From positions 1 to 26,833 of IMG/VR virus record IMGVR_UViG_3300038457_000107: a stretch of 26,833 nucleotides of DNA, one strand, 5' to 3'. Position 1 is the stretch's first letter, and the number at the start of each line of letters is the position of its first letter. Positions 7,514 to 15,087 of this stretch are shown one piece after another. Position numbers and translations under genes: made by a program. The notes under the pieces were generated by a model. The model saw only the letters and a list, made by a program, of their open reading frames with translations, did no database searches and had not been told where the DNA came from. Origin of the DNA: a virus.

Positions 7514-9174
7514 TACGGAATCCCGGCCTCTTTCTTGAAGGCATCGGCTGATTTCTGGTCAGGGAAGGTGAAGCCAGCCACGGTAACGCCCCCCCCGCCC
7601 GACTGCGCCTGATTTCGCGCCATCGGAGCCATCTGCACTGGCTGGAACTTCGAGCCGTAAGTCTGATTGATCGTGCTCAAGGTGTTCTGGTATTTCGTCT
7701 GCGAGCCTTCCGCCATGATCCTCTGCATGTCGCCCATATCGTTCAGCACGGAATCGGGGATCGATTTGCCGCTGAGAGCTTTTCCGATGTGACCTTCGAG
7801 GGCTTGCAGATAGGAACCGCCGCCGTAATTCTGAATCTCGGCCATGTTGATGCGGTGGATGCCTTGAGCCGTCACCACCTGCAACGCGCCTTCCTCAGGG
7901 AGCAACTGGTAGGAAACCACATTGCCTTTCTTCGCGTCGTCCATGATGGCCTGCAACCGCTGGCTGACTGACTGCGCCTGGGCGTAATCTTCCCCGGCCT
8001 TCGTCGCGGCTGCAGTGGCGGGTGCGACCAGATGCGGAGGAACCATCGCGAGAGCGGCGTTCGAGCCCCGCGCAATTTGGGCTTCGATGTTGGCGCGGGC
8101 TATGCCTTCGGCGGTGGCAACGGCAACCTTTCCCGCCTGAATTTGCGGATTGGTCGCTACAGCAACATCTTGTTGAACTTTCTGCTGGGTTGCTGGCGAG
8201 AGTCCTCCACCGGCCGGAATTACGTTCTGCTGTTCCACTTGGCTATGAGCAATTTGCCCCGGCCCTTCATTCTTTTGCTTCACATCGTCAATCACATCTT
8301 TTTCGAGCATCAGCGAGTGATTCAAGATTTGCAGTTGCGCCGGGCCGGGATACTGCGGAGGAAGGGACTGTGCGTATTTCGCCATCGTTGGATCGCGCCG
8401 CAAGGCATTGACCGCAAGTGAATACTGCGCCGCCTGATCCTCGGGAGGCGCTTCAAGTACGGCCTGCAAGCCTTGCGATATTTGCTTATTGGCGTCGGCG
8501 TGCGCGTCGAGTGTGGCCTTGTCCGCTCCTGCAACATCTTTCCGCATTTCGGTGTACTGCTTGAGGAATCCCATCTGCCCCTGAGCGGAAATCCCATATT
8601 TCGGGTCTTGAATGCGGTCGAGCAAAGAAGAAAGGCGGTCACCCGAATTTGTCGGCGCGGGAGTCTCGGAAGTCGGCGCGCTCGCGGCGGGCGTCGAAGA
8701 TTGAGCAGGAGCAGGCGCTGTGCCAGATTGACCGGGAGCGGTCGGCTGCTGAAGCGCCATCACATCGGAAAATTCCGGCGCGCCGGTCGCAGGATTTCTA
8801 ACCACAGTGCGCGGGGGAGCGGTTGACGGTGCGGAAGGCGACGCGCTTGCGCCTCCGGTTGATGCGCCTGGCTGGCGAAAGGTATCGCTAAGAACCTGCG
8901 CGAATCCTTGCCGGTCCTTAAGATCGAGCTGCTGTTGCTGGAGAGCGATGTTCTGTTGCTGAAGGGTTTGCTGCTGCCCCTTGAGTTGCCCCGGAAACAT
9001 CGCACCCTGCTGCTGCATCCGCTGCTGTTCCGCCGCCTGCTGCTGCTGCATGAGCGCGGTCTGCTGTTTCAGCTCGCCGATGCGGGCATACTCCGCCATG
9101 GCGTTCTGACTCGCCTCTTGCCCCATGGCAACATCTTGCGGGATATTCAGCGGGGTTGAAGTGTATCCGCCCAT
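7513..9174 (-). CDS. Large Gln-rich internal virion/DNA-ejection protein
   Basis: This 553-aa protein opens with a helical Gln-rich coiled coil (residues 17-90, many QQQQ runs). A Pro/Ala/Ser linker follows at 100-180 with PATGAPEFSDV at 128-138. The rest is a long helical part with an ISQGLQAVLEAPPEDQAAQYSLAVNALRRDP segment and VLNDMGDMQRIMAEGSQTKYQ near the C-terminus. It has no cysteine and no signal peptide. The C-terminal end (GGVTVAGFTFPDQKSADAFKKEAGIP) is a short beta-alpha unit, like the 'xVxGFxFPSxxAADAFKKxAGI' tails of podovirus ejection proteins. The position between the gp7/gp20-like genes of the P22 order supports an ejected protein that helps DNA cross the cell envelope. The family is inferred from layout and composition. 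Confidence 0.8.
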   Translation of the reverse strand: MGGYTSTPLNIPQDVAMGQEASQNAMAEYARIGELKQQTALMQQQQAAEQQRMQQQGAMFPGQLKGQQQTLQQQNIALQQQQLDLKDRQGFAQVLSDTFRQPGASTGGASASPSAPSTAPPRTVVRNPATGAPEFSDVMALQQPTAPGQSGTAPAPAQSSTPAASAPTSETPAPTNSGDRLSSLLDRIQDPKYGISAQGQMGFLKQYTEMRKDVAGADKATLDAHADANKQISQGLQAVLEAPPEDQAAQYSLAVNALRRDPTMAKYAQSLPPQYPGPAQLQILNHSLMLEKDVIDDVKQKNEGPGQIAHSQVEQQNVIPAGGGLSPATQQKVQQDVAVATNPQIQAGKVAVATAEGIARANIEAQIARGSNAALAMVPPHLVAPATAAATKAGEDYAQAQSVSQRLQAIMDDAKKGNVVSYQLLPEEGALQVVTAQGIHRINMAEIQNYGGGSYLQALEGHIGKALSGKSIPDSVLNDMGDMQRIMAEGSQTKYQNTLSTINQTYGSKFQPVQMAPMARNQAQSGGGGVTVAGFTFPDQKSADAFKKEAGIP

Positions 9175-9192
9175 ATTAAAAGTGTCCGATCT

Positions 9193-9918
9193 CTACCATC
9201 CGAAGTTGCCGCTGCCCAGCGTGCTCACGTAACTGCCCAACTGTCCCATCTGGTCGCTGCCCATCATGCCGCCAAGCGCACCTTGCCACGCTTGATTCGA
9301 TCCCATGGTGCCTTGGGCCCGCGCCATGGCTGCGTTGTTCAGTTGCAACGCCTGTTGCTGGCCGCCCGTGAGGTCGATGTTCGCGAGATTCTGCGCCCCG
9401 GCCTGCCCGAGTTGTCCCATTTGTCCGGTCGAGGTCAGACCCGCATTCGTCCCGCCCATCAGACTCTGATAGTTCGACATGTACTGCTGCAGGGCGTTGT
9501 TATAGGTCGATTGATACGCGGATTGCCCGAGGCCCTGGCCGTACTTCTGCAAGGCCGTGCCCTGCGTCCCGGACATGAGGTTGCCGGTGGCCGCGCCGCC
9601 TGCGTTGAGTGCCTGCGTGCCGGAATTGAGTTGGAACTGATAACCGGGAGTCTGCTGAGCTTGCTGAAGGGTCGGGGCCTGAAAGCCTTTTTGCAGGAGC
9701 GCCTGGAGTCCCGCCGCCGACGTTGAGCCGAGCTGCTGGTAGGGCTGTTCGGCTGCCTGGTTCGCCGCCGTCGCGCTAGCCTGCGAGCCCTGCGCCGCCT
9801 GCTGGTTTTTGAGTTCAAGCTGCTGCGCCTGCTGCGCGCCCTGTGCGAGTTGATTCGAGGCAGTTCCCGCGGCGCCCGCGCCGAGAATTCCGCCGACCAT
9901 CGATCCAATGAAGCCCAT
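9193..9918 (-). CDS. DNA transfer/ejection protein (Gly/Gln-rich, podovirus p32-like)
   Basis: The ATG at 9918 (MGFIGSMVGGILGAGAAG) gives 241 aa; the upstream extension to 9984 lies in the coding end of the GNAT-like gene and is unlikely. The N-terminal Gly-rich segment is hydrophobic and may insert into membranes. The body shows the recurring podovirus pattern YQQLGSTSAAGLQALL...TPGYQFQLNSGTQAL, then ATGNLMSGTQGTALQKYGQGL and Y..YNNALQQYMSNYQSLMG. The family is widely annotated as a DNA transfer or ejection protein. It has no cysteine. It begins 22 bases after the stop of the GNAT-like gene and is followed by the large ejection protein, as expected for the gp7/gp20/gp16-type cluster. The role is inferred from the pattern and the position. 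Confidence 0.82.
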   Translation of the reverse strand: MGFIGSMVGGILGAGAAGTASNQLAQGAQQAQQLELKNQQAAQGSQASATAANQAAEQPYQQLGSTSAAGLQALLQKGFQAPTLQQAQQTPGYQFQLNSGTQALNAGGAATGNLMSGTQGTALQKYGQGLGQSAYQSTYNNALQQYMSNYQSLMGGTNAGLTSTGQMGQLGQAGAQNLANIDLTGGQQQALQLNNAAMARAQGTMGSNQAWQGALGGMMGSDQMGQLGSYVSTLGSGNFGW

Positions 9919-9940
9919 AAGATTTATCCAGTTGCCAGTA

Positions 9941-10396
9941 TCATTTCGAGATCCCGAGCAAAAGCTGATGATGCAGCCGCGCATTTTTCAGCGAACTATG
10001 CTGATTCACTCCGTAGGCCGTCATCCCGGCCCGCAATGCACAATGAATCGCCGCCTCATTCCAGAGCGGGACTGAGCCGGTGATCCGCAAGCACGGCGTT
10101 TTCGCCCAAAGCCACTGAAAGACTTCCCGGAGAGCCCGCGCCCCCGTTCCCCACGAGGCAGGCAACATGCAGATATGCACTTGCCAGCACACGGAATTCT
10201 CCGGGAAGAATACGAACATGCCGCGCAAAATCTCGCCGTCATTGTCAAAAGCGAGCACGTACCAGACGCCTTCATGCAGAACCGGGGTCCACTTCTCCCG
10301 GTCGCCGGCCAAATCGTCGCCGATCCCTGGCCAGACTTTGGGGTGAGTGGCGATGGCACGGATCAGCTTCGCGTCTGCGGTGCGCTCGAACATCAT
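9941..10396 (-). CDS. DUF2824/GNAT-like phage protein
   Basis: The ATG at 10396 gives 151 aa and an ATGA overlap with the stop of the 115-aa gene; a second ATG follows at once. The pattern MFERTADAKLIRAIATHPKVWP, then VWYVLAFDNDGEILGMF-like strands, PENSVCWQVHICMLPASWGTGA and LRITGSVPLWNEAAIHCALRAGM follows the GNAT fold. This includes the pyrophosphate-loop region (WGTGARA) and the alpha-helix that carries the acceptor side. It ends HHQLLLGISK, as in many podovirus homologues of this family. These small acyltransferase-like proteins are common in podovirus structural operons, but no substrate is established. It sits between the neck and ejection genes. The classic R/Q-x-x-G-x-G/A loop is replaced by SWGTGA, so catalysis is uncertain. 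Confidence 0.8.
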   Translation of the reverse strand: MMFERTADAKLIRAIATHPKVWPGIGDDLAGDREKWTPVLHEGVWYVLAFDNDGEILRGMFVFFPENSVCWQVHICMLPASWGTGARALREVFQWLWAKTPCLRITGSVPLWNEAAIHCALRAGMTAYGVNQHSSLKNARLHHQLLLGISK

Positions 10397-10740
10397 CCAA
10401 CTTTCCACCAGCGAGTACCATCGCTTTTTATCTTCATAAAACTGCCGGGAGTCCCCGGAGCTCCGGTCAAGGTGAAGGGGCCGCCTTCGATTCCCTTCAA
10501 GGTGAAAGTGTTCCCGTCCACTGAAGTTTTCGTGTAGGTGATCTCTTTGCACTGCGCCGTCTGCCCGGTGGCCGGATTGAGGCCTGCTGGCGGTGGCGTC
10601 TCTTCCTCATCACCCTTCGAAGTGTCCACCAAATTATGCGGCTGCAAGCCATGCGAGATTAAAAGCCACTGGTAATCAGTCGGGGAAAGGCTTGACCCCA
10701 TGGTGGTCGGCGGCGGAGGGAGAATTTGCTTGGTGGGCAT
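10393..10740 (-). CDS. Small virion-operon protein, unknown function
   Basis: This 115-aa protein begins MPTKQILPPPPTTMGSSL and overlaps the stop of the gp10-like gene by one base (TGATG). A Pro-rich N-terminus is followed by a short helix (LSPTDYQWLLISHGLQPHNLVD), an acidic loop (GDEEETPPP) and a beta-rich C-terminus (NTFTLKGIEGGPFTL, FMKIKSDGTRWWKVG). No family was recognised. It lies where P22 has its tail needle gene (gp26), but the length and sequence do not show the trimeric coiled coil of a needle. It may be a tail-tube or cap accessory protein; this is a position-based guess. Confidence 0.65.
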   Translation of the reverse strand: MPTKQILPPPPTTMGSSLSPTDYQWLLISHGLQPHNLVDTSKGDEEETPPPAGLNPATGQTAQCKEITYTKTSVDGNTFTLKGIEGGPFTLTGAPGTPGSFMKIKSDGTRWWKVG

Positions 10741-12710
10741 CAGGCGAGTTGCGGTTCCACTTCTAAATATGCGTCAGCTATCCTGATCGGCACGGGGTCC
10801 GACCACGATACTTCCCAGACTCGCTTGCGCGCCCGTCCCAACATCCGCATGATGACTCGCGTGTCGTAGCCGCCTTGCGCGCCCACGCTCAAGGTGTAGG
10901 TGTTCGACCAGATTTTCCCGCCATCATTCGACCAGCGGAGCATCACTTGCGGAGGGCGGGGCTGGCCGTCGCCGTCAAGGAGCGGAGGCTGCGCGCCCAG
11001 GCCTACTTCCACGTCAAGCTCGATCTGCTTGAAATAGATCCACTTGTTTTCGTCGGAGATGGTCGGCGATCGGCGGTAGCCGCGGATAGCGTTGCCGAAG
11101 TCGTCATAAAACAAACTCGAAAGCTCGTACACCGTTCCTGTAGCCCAGTCGCCGACGAGATGCTTCTCAAAATTGAAGGTATGGCACATGGCACGATCCG
11201 CGGTGTAAGTTCCCGTGACTGAATTGTAGAAACCGCGCTTGCCCCAATATCCGGTGGAAAGGTCGTAAGCCCAAGTCGCACCCGCCCCGCCGTTCGCACT
11301 CGGAAAATTAAGCACCCAAAACGAGTGACCGTATTCCTGATACGTCCAGCCCACCGCGTCGGACGTGACCCCGTACTGCTGCCAAGCCAGTTCGGTGGCG
11401 TGCGTGGAGATTCTTTGCGCGTTATAGCCCTGGCTTCGATTTGCGATGAGCGCGCCGCGGTCATCTTGTGAAAGCCAAAACACACTCGGATCAATCTGCA
11501 CGGTGGCAAAAGCCGCGCCCGATCCGGTCTCTATAAAGGCGCCCTGAATCGGAATGAAGACAGGAAACCCAGCCCCGGAGTTGTAGTAGACGACCGCTTT
11601 CTTGGCCGAGAAGAAAACAATGGTGCGGTGGTCGCAGATCATGGACGTGATGTTGTCCGGGAAGTAGGAAATGGTCGAGATGTTGAGCCCGTTCCAAATC
11701 GTCGCGTCTTCCAGGTTCGATTGCTGAAAGGTGTGAGAATTCTGCAAGGTGGCGATCACGTAGCCATCGACGAAGCCGATCTGCGCGATCAGCCCGTTGA
11801 ACTGGGTCATGTCCACCGGATAAAAGTTGTTGTCCTGAACCGCGGTGATGTTGAATTGGAGCGTGCCGTCTCCGTTGCCACTGACGATCGTGGTCGGATT
11901 ATTGTTCTCGACGACATAGCCCGAGCCCGGCGTCAATTTGAAGCCGACCACCGAGCCGCCCGGCCCGATCGCGGTCACGGTGTAAGTTGCGCCAGATCCT
12001 GAAACCGAGCCGTCAACCGTTCCCTGATCGCCCGGCGCGTAATTCTGCCCGGCATAACCCGCGGTGATATTCAACTCCAGAGCGCCATCGCCCGCGCCCG
12101 CCGTCACCGCAGTTGCGGCGTTCGGAGTGGTCGAGTAGCCGGTCGATCCCGGCGAGATGGCAACCGTTTCAACCGGCCCGGTGGGGCCAGCACCGGTGAT
12201 GGCGGTTACGGTGTAGACTCCGCCTGCGCCCCCAGCGATCGTGCCGGTGTCATTAATGGCGTACCCGGTTCCCGCGTGACCGGCTGTTACCGTGGCGACT
12301 GAAATCATCCCCACGGTGATGATCGCGGCGGCGGTGATGGCGCCCTTGAAGGTCATCACAAAAAGATTGCCGTTCGCCAGGATGACCAGTTGGGTTTCGT
12401 TCGCGGTCATCATGGGCGGGGTCACCGGCGGACCCGCCAGCACGCCGCGAACAACCGGACCGGCGCCGGTCAGTTCATAGAGTTTCGAAGCCGCGGCAAA
12501 GGTGCGCCCGTTGACGGTGAAGAGGCCGGGAATCGAAGCCTCGCCCGCCATCGAAGCGAAGACTTTTTTCCCCGGCGTGTGCAGTAGGGCGATGGCCGTT
12601 TTCGCGGCGGGCGATTCCGACTGCTCGCAGTAGGCGTTCATACAATCCTCATCGTCGATGTTCGGCGACTGACTCATGTAAGTCGGACCGCAAAAGCCCC
12701 AGCCTTTCAT
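10740..12710 (-). CDS. P22 gp10-like packaged-DNA stabilisation/tail hub protein with inserted repeats
   Basis: This 656-aa protein resembles the P22 gp10 (Phage_stabilise) family. Its N-terminus (FCGPTYMSQSPNIDDEDCMNAYCE) matches the 'S.NID...CIN.Y.E' start of this family. Further family-like elements are GLFTVNGRTFAAASKLYEL, QTETQLVILANGNLF-like strands, PVDMTQFNGLIAQIGFVDGYVIATL, TF..SNLEDATIWNG and VFWLSQDDRGALIANRSQGYNAQRIST. The C-terminus (RWSNDGGKIWSN, RARKRVWEVSWSDP) is also family-like. In P22, gp10 forms the nozzle/hub that closes the head-tail channel. Residues 139-291 hold two tandem copies of a GTGYAIND...YTVTAI...GDGALELNIT beta repeat, inserted in the N-terminal domain. This raises the length above the roughly 470 aa usual for gp10. 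It follows the adaptor gene by three bases. Confidence 0.87.
   Translation of the reverse strand: MKGWGFCGPTYMSQSPNIDDEDCMNAYCEQSESPAAKTAIALLHTPGKKVFASMAGEASIPGLFTVNGRTFAAASKLYELTGAGPVVRGVLAGPPVTPPMMTANETQLVILANGNLFVMTFKGAITAAAIITVGMISVATVTAGHAGTGYAINDTGTIAGGAGGVYTVTAITGAGPTGPVETVAISPGSTGYSTTPNAATAVTAGAGDGALELNITAGYAGQNYAPGDQGTVDGSVSGSGATYTVTAIGPGGSVVGFKLTPGSGYVVENNNPTTIVSGNGDGTLQFNITAVQDNNFYPVDMTQFNGLIAQIGFVDGYVIATLQNSHTFQQSNLEDATIWNGLNISTISYFPDNITSMICDHRTIVFFSAKKAVVYYNSGAGFPVFIPIQGAFIETGSGAAFATVQIDPSVFWLSQDDRGALIANRSQGYNAQRISTHATELAWQQYGVTSDAVGWTYQEYGHSFWVLNFPSANGGAGATWAYDLSTGYWGKRGFYNSVTGTYTADRAMCHTFNFEKHLVGDWATGTVYELSSLFYDDFGNAIRGYRRSPTISDENKWIYFKQIELDVEVGLGAQPPLLDGDGQPRPPQVMLRWSNDGGKIWSNTYTLSVGAQGGYDTRVIMRMLGRARKRVWEVSWSDPVPIRIADAYLEVEPQLA
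11838..12296 (-). repeat. Two tandem ~75-codon beta repeats inside the gp10-like gene
   Basis: Residues 139-216 and 217-291 of the gp10-like protein share the order G-x-x-Y-x-x-(N/G)-D-x-G-T-(I/V), YTVTAI, a (V)-x-x-(V)-x-(I/L)-(S/T)-P-G-S-x-(G)-Y strand and GDG(A/T)L(E/Q)(L/F)NIT. A third, single copy is present in the 245-aa protein at 14641-14868. Such Gly-rich modules occur widely in phage virion proteins. Confidence 0.85.
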
Positions 12711-12713
12711 AAA

Positions 12714-13541
12714 TTACTCGGGAGGTCCCCCAGGACCTGAACCTGAAGCCCAATTGAAATCCGGTTTCGCTTTCCCCGATCTTGGCATTCCACTATCCTG
12801 AGTTGATATTCGAGGAGACTTGTCATTCGCGGAGAGCACCGCTTTCCGCGCGCGCAGCGCCGCAATATTGAGGCTGGGATTCTCCCCGCGATTAGAACCG
12901 GAGAGTAGGTTTTCAGCGAGCGTCAGTTTCAGCGCATTGCGCCAGCCGGGGGGCAAAGTTCCCGGTCCGCCAGGTCCGCCGATGGGATCTTGGATGGTGA
13001 CAAACTGCGAGATCGCGGTCCAGAACTGCAACCGCACTTGCTGTTGTGAGTTCGGCATTGGCCAGAAATAAAGCGAGCCATCGGGGAAGGTTGGATCGTA
13101 ATAAACATCGGTCGGGACGTTGGTCTGAATCTGCTTGACCTGATTCAGTGCCCACCAGGTATGATCGCGAACGTTCATGGGCAAATCGACCAGGCCCGGT
13201 GTCCCGGTATTCAGTAAAAGCGCCGCCGATTCAAGGCGCACCGGACGCGGCAAGCCATTCGTTGAAAATGTCGCCAGTCCCGAAGGTCCGACGGTGTGGG
13301 GACTCAACCCAGCCACCAGCGTGTACACGCTGAAAACATAGGAATAGACGTAGGCTTTGCGCGCGCTCCACTCATCGATCAAGTCGTTGAGTTTGCGAAA
13401 GGCCCACTGCGCTTCGTCCGGCGGAACATTGTTAACTTCTCCGGGAGAGAGCGCTCCGATCTCGATCAGAGCGTCGGCGCAGAGATCGAGCACCCTATAG
13501 CTGAGCGGGGCCGGGGGCGTAATTGGAGGGGAGATCGGCAT
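12714..13541 (-). CDS. Head-tail adaptor, P22 gp4-like
   Basis: This 275-aa protein has the pattern of podovirus head-tail adaptors. It opens with YRVLDLCADALIEIGALSPGE, a helix pair EAQWAFRKLNDLIDEWSARKAYVYS, LVAGLSPHTVGPSG and LPRPVRLESAALLL. The later PTDVYYDPTFPDGSLYFWPMP motif is typical, as is LPPGWRNALKLTLAENLL near residue 200. In P22, gp4 joins the portal ring and the gp10 nozzle; the same role fits here because the gene directly precedes the gp10-like gene. The C-terminal 50 residues are Pro/Gly/Ser-rich and probably flexible. It is longer than P22 gp4 (about 166 aa), so the assignment to this functional slot is better supported than direct orthology. Confidence 0.82.
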   Translation of the reverse strand: MPISPPITPPAPLSYRVLDLCADALIEIGALSPGEVNNVPPDEAQWAFRKLNDLIDEWSARKAYVYSYVFSVYTLVAGLSPHTVGPSGLATFSTNGLPRPVRLESAALLLNTGTPGLVDLPMNVRDHTWWALNQVKQIQTNVPTDVYYDPTFPDGSLYFWPMPNSQQQVRLQFWTAISQFVTIQDPIGGPGGPGTLPPGWRNALKLTLAENLLSGSNRGENPSLNIAALRARKAVLSANDKSPRISTQDSGMPRSGKAKPDFNWASGSGPGGPPE

Positions 13542-13547
13542 GGGTTG

Positions 13548-13931
13548 TTACTTGGCGTCGGCGGCGTCGAGTTCCGCGATCTCTTCGTCGGTCAGGCTAT
13601 GAGCACGCGGCGGTGGGGCGCTTTTCTTGGCGGCGCGGCCGTTGACGATCCGCGAATAGTCATAATTCGGCGAAGGTTGATTCTTGAAGCTGCGTCTCTC
13701 GGCTGCCTTCAACATCCGTTCGTCGCCCACCGTGAGTACATCGCCCGATTCGTGGTGATAGACCGTTTTGGGGAATTCCTGGTGGACGTAACGCGGAGTG
13801 ACCGGCTTCGAGAGGTCGATTTCGCGGCCCACCGGGGCGCTTCGCTGCAACTCGTCGAGTAGCGCGGCTTTCTGCGCCGGGCTCAGTGCATCGATCCCGG
13901 TTTTGTCGCTGAGAAAAGAATTCTGGGACAT
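13548..13931 (-). CDS. Small head-region protein, unknown function
   Basis: The ATG at 13931 (MSQNSFLSDKTGIDALSP) gives 127 aa. It was chosen over the GTG at 14024 because AAAAGGAA lies six bases upstream, and the extra N-terminus would be Arg/Thr-rich with no such signal. Residues 14-30 form a helix (SPAQKAALLDELQRS). The middle holds a possible WW-like strand set (YVHQEFPKTVYHHESGDVLTVGDERML). The C-terminus is basic then acidic (RAAKKSAPPPRAHSLTDEEIAELDAADAK). No family was recognised. It lies seven bases before the adaptor gene, in the place where many podoviruses encode a head decoration or maturation protein, but nothing in the sequence fixes that. Confidence 0.7.
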   Translation of the reverse strand: MSQNSFLSDKTGIDALSPAQKAALLDELQRSAPVGREIDLSKPVTPRYVHQEFPKTVYHHESGDVLTVGDERMLKAAERRSFKNQPSPNYDYSRIVNGRAAKKSAPPPRAHSLTDEEIAELDAADAK

Positions 13932-13937
13932 GGAAGG

Positions 13938-13945
13938 TTCCTTTT
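13938..13945 (-). promoter_or_regulatory. Ribosome binding site that sets the 127-aa start
   Basis: AAAAGGAA on the minus strand lies six bases before the ATG at 13931. It supports this start over the GTG 93 bases further upstream. Confidence 0.65.
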
Positions 13946-14027
13946 GGGTGTGAGTTCCCGCAAGCTGCGCTTCGAGCGTGGTACGCTCACGACGCGGCTT
14001 GCGGGTAGCTTCGTTCAAGGGCACGAG

Positions 14028-14231
14028 TTAGGCGACCGCTTTGACGATCCAGTCGTACCAGTGGCGTTGCTCCTCGGGAACGTCCGTCGGAGGAGGCAAC
14101 TCGATTACCGCCTCGGGAATCGGAGCGGCCGGCAAGGGAGGCGCGTTATACAGTTCCAGTTCGACGTGGTGCACGCCCTTGGCGAGCGGTGTTACTTTCT
14201 TGACTTTGAGTTTGCGCGATGGCTTTTTCAT
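14028..14231 (-). CDS. Small basic-then-acidic protein, unknown function
   Basis: The ATG at 14231 (MKKPSRKLKVKKVTPLAKGV) gives 67 aa; it is preceded by AGGAAAGGAACA, which contains a usable Shine-Dalgarno. The upstream part of the open frame (to 14351) is Arg/Ser-rich and antisense-like, so it was not used. The first 20 residues are strongly basic, followed by VHHVELELYNAPPLP, a Pro-rich acidic stretch and RHWYDWIVKAV. No family was recognised. It lies between the repeat protein and the 127-aa protein and probably shares their mRNA. Confidence 0.65.
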   Translation of the reverse strand: MKKPSRKLKVKKVTPLAKGVHHVELELYNAPPLPAAPIPEAVIELPPPTDVPEEQRHWYDWIVKAVA

Positions 14232-14253
14232 TGTTCCTTTCCTGTGTCGCCTT

Positions 14254-14991
14254 TTACTCTGCGACCGTTTCGGGCATGACGAATGGACTCGGGTCGAAGT
14301 TCTCGGTTTCGACTGGCGTTCCCGTCTGCGAGTCGATGGGGACCGGCTCATACATTTCGGTTTCGATGGGCCTTCCCGTCTGCAAATCTTGCGCTTCGGT
14401 TTCGTGAGGCGCAGCCACCGCTTTCACGTAGGGTCGTTGGCGCAAGTTGTCGAGTTCGACGCCGACCGCTTTGTCGTCATCGATCAGGAACGCGAGCCAA
14501 GCGCAAAGCACCGTGGCGTCGAAGATGGATAACGATCGGTTGGGATGCGTGGCGAACTGAATCTGGTCGCCGTAGTGGGTCGCCTTGGTGCGAGAGAGGA
14601 AAAACGGGTTGGCGTGGAGTACTCTCTGCCCGGAATCCCTAGCGATGAGGTTGAGCCTGAGCGCGCCATCTCCCGAGCCCGTGGTCACTGTCGTCGCAAC
14701 ATTGGCGCGAGAGCGGTCGTTGAGTAACCGACGATGCTGGGGAGAAATGGAAACCGCAGTCACCGCTCCGTTGTCTCCGATGGCGGTGACGGTGTAGATA
14801 ACGCCCTCGCCGGGAATCGTACCCGTGGCGTTGATGGCATAGCCGGTTCCGGCGGCTGCGATTGTAACTGCTGGAATCTGGTCGCCGCGGTAATCGGTTT
14901 TCTCGGCAAGGTCTACGCCGTGGTAAATCTCATGCGTGCGCAGATCAAAGGAGTTTTCTTGCGGCGGATTAAGCGAAGTCTCTGGGTCCAT
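14254..14991 (-). CDS. Repeat-containing virion-operon protein with a compensated frameshift
   Basis: The ATG at 14991 (MDPETSLNPPQENSF) gives 245 aa and has AGGAG nine bases upstream. Residues 42-117 carry one copy of the GTGYAIN...YTVTAI...GDGALRLN repeat found twice in the gp10-like protein. The repeat's middle (PQHRRLLNDRSRAN) does not match, but the +1 frame of the same DNA reads VGYSTT, as in the gp10 copy, so two small indels cancel out. Residues 120-200 are a helical and beta part (ATVLCAWLAFLIDDDKAVGVELDNL) of unknown type. The C-terminus has two 18-residue copies of (D)xQTGxP(I/V)ETE. Its role is unknown; from its place just behind the coat region it could be a head fibre or decoration protein, but this is inference. 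Confidence 0.7.
   Translation of the reverse strand: MDPETSLNPPQENSFDLRTHEIYHGVDLAEKTDYRGDQIPAVTIAAAGTGYAINATGTIPGEGVIYTVTAIGDNGAVTAVSISPQHRRLLNDRSRANVATTVTTGSGDGALRLNLIARDSGQRVLHANPFFLSRTKATHYGDQIQFATHPNRSLSIFDATVLCAWLAFLIDDDKAVGVELDNLRQRPYVKAVAAPHETEAQDLQTGRPIETEMYEPVPIDSQTGTPVETENFDPSPFVMPETVAE
14281..14388 (-). repeat. Tandem 54-base repeat encoding QTGxPxETE units
   Basis: Residues 202-219 (DLQTGRPIETEMYEPVPI) and 220-237 (DSQTGTPVETENFDPSPF) of the 245-aa protein are imperfect tandem copies. The DNA copies share CCCGTCTG-type blocks. The units are acidic and Pro/Thr-rich and probably extended. Confidence 0.8.
14641..14868 (-). repeat. Third copy of the gp10-type beta repeat, locally out of frame
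   Basis: Codons 42-117 of the 245-aa protein match the two repeats of the gp10-like gene in both protein and DNA (GGCTATGCCATCAA.., TACACCGTCACCGCCATC). Between the ISP and VATTV positions the reading frame is shifted; the homologous GYSTT codons are at 14715-14729 in the next frame. Confidence 0.8.
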
Positions 14992-15087
14992 GGCGATATT
15001 CTCCTGGGTGAAGAGTGAAAAAGGCAAGGGAAGCGCCGGCCTGGAGGCAAGCGCGACGCCTCCCTTGCGTGAGACTAAACAGCGTTG

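Noticed and set aside
8900-9100. CTG/CAG-rich stretch that looked like a simple DNA repeat
   Set aside because: It is explained by the Gln-rich coiled coil of the ejection protein; copies vary too much for a microsatellite.
10393-10740. Tail needle (P22 gp26-like) from its position after gp10
   Set aside because: It lacks the long trimeric coiled coil and the N-terminal plug pattern, so only a generic call is given.
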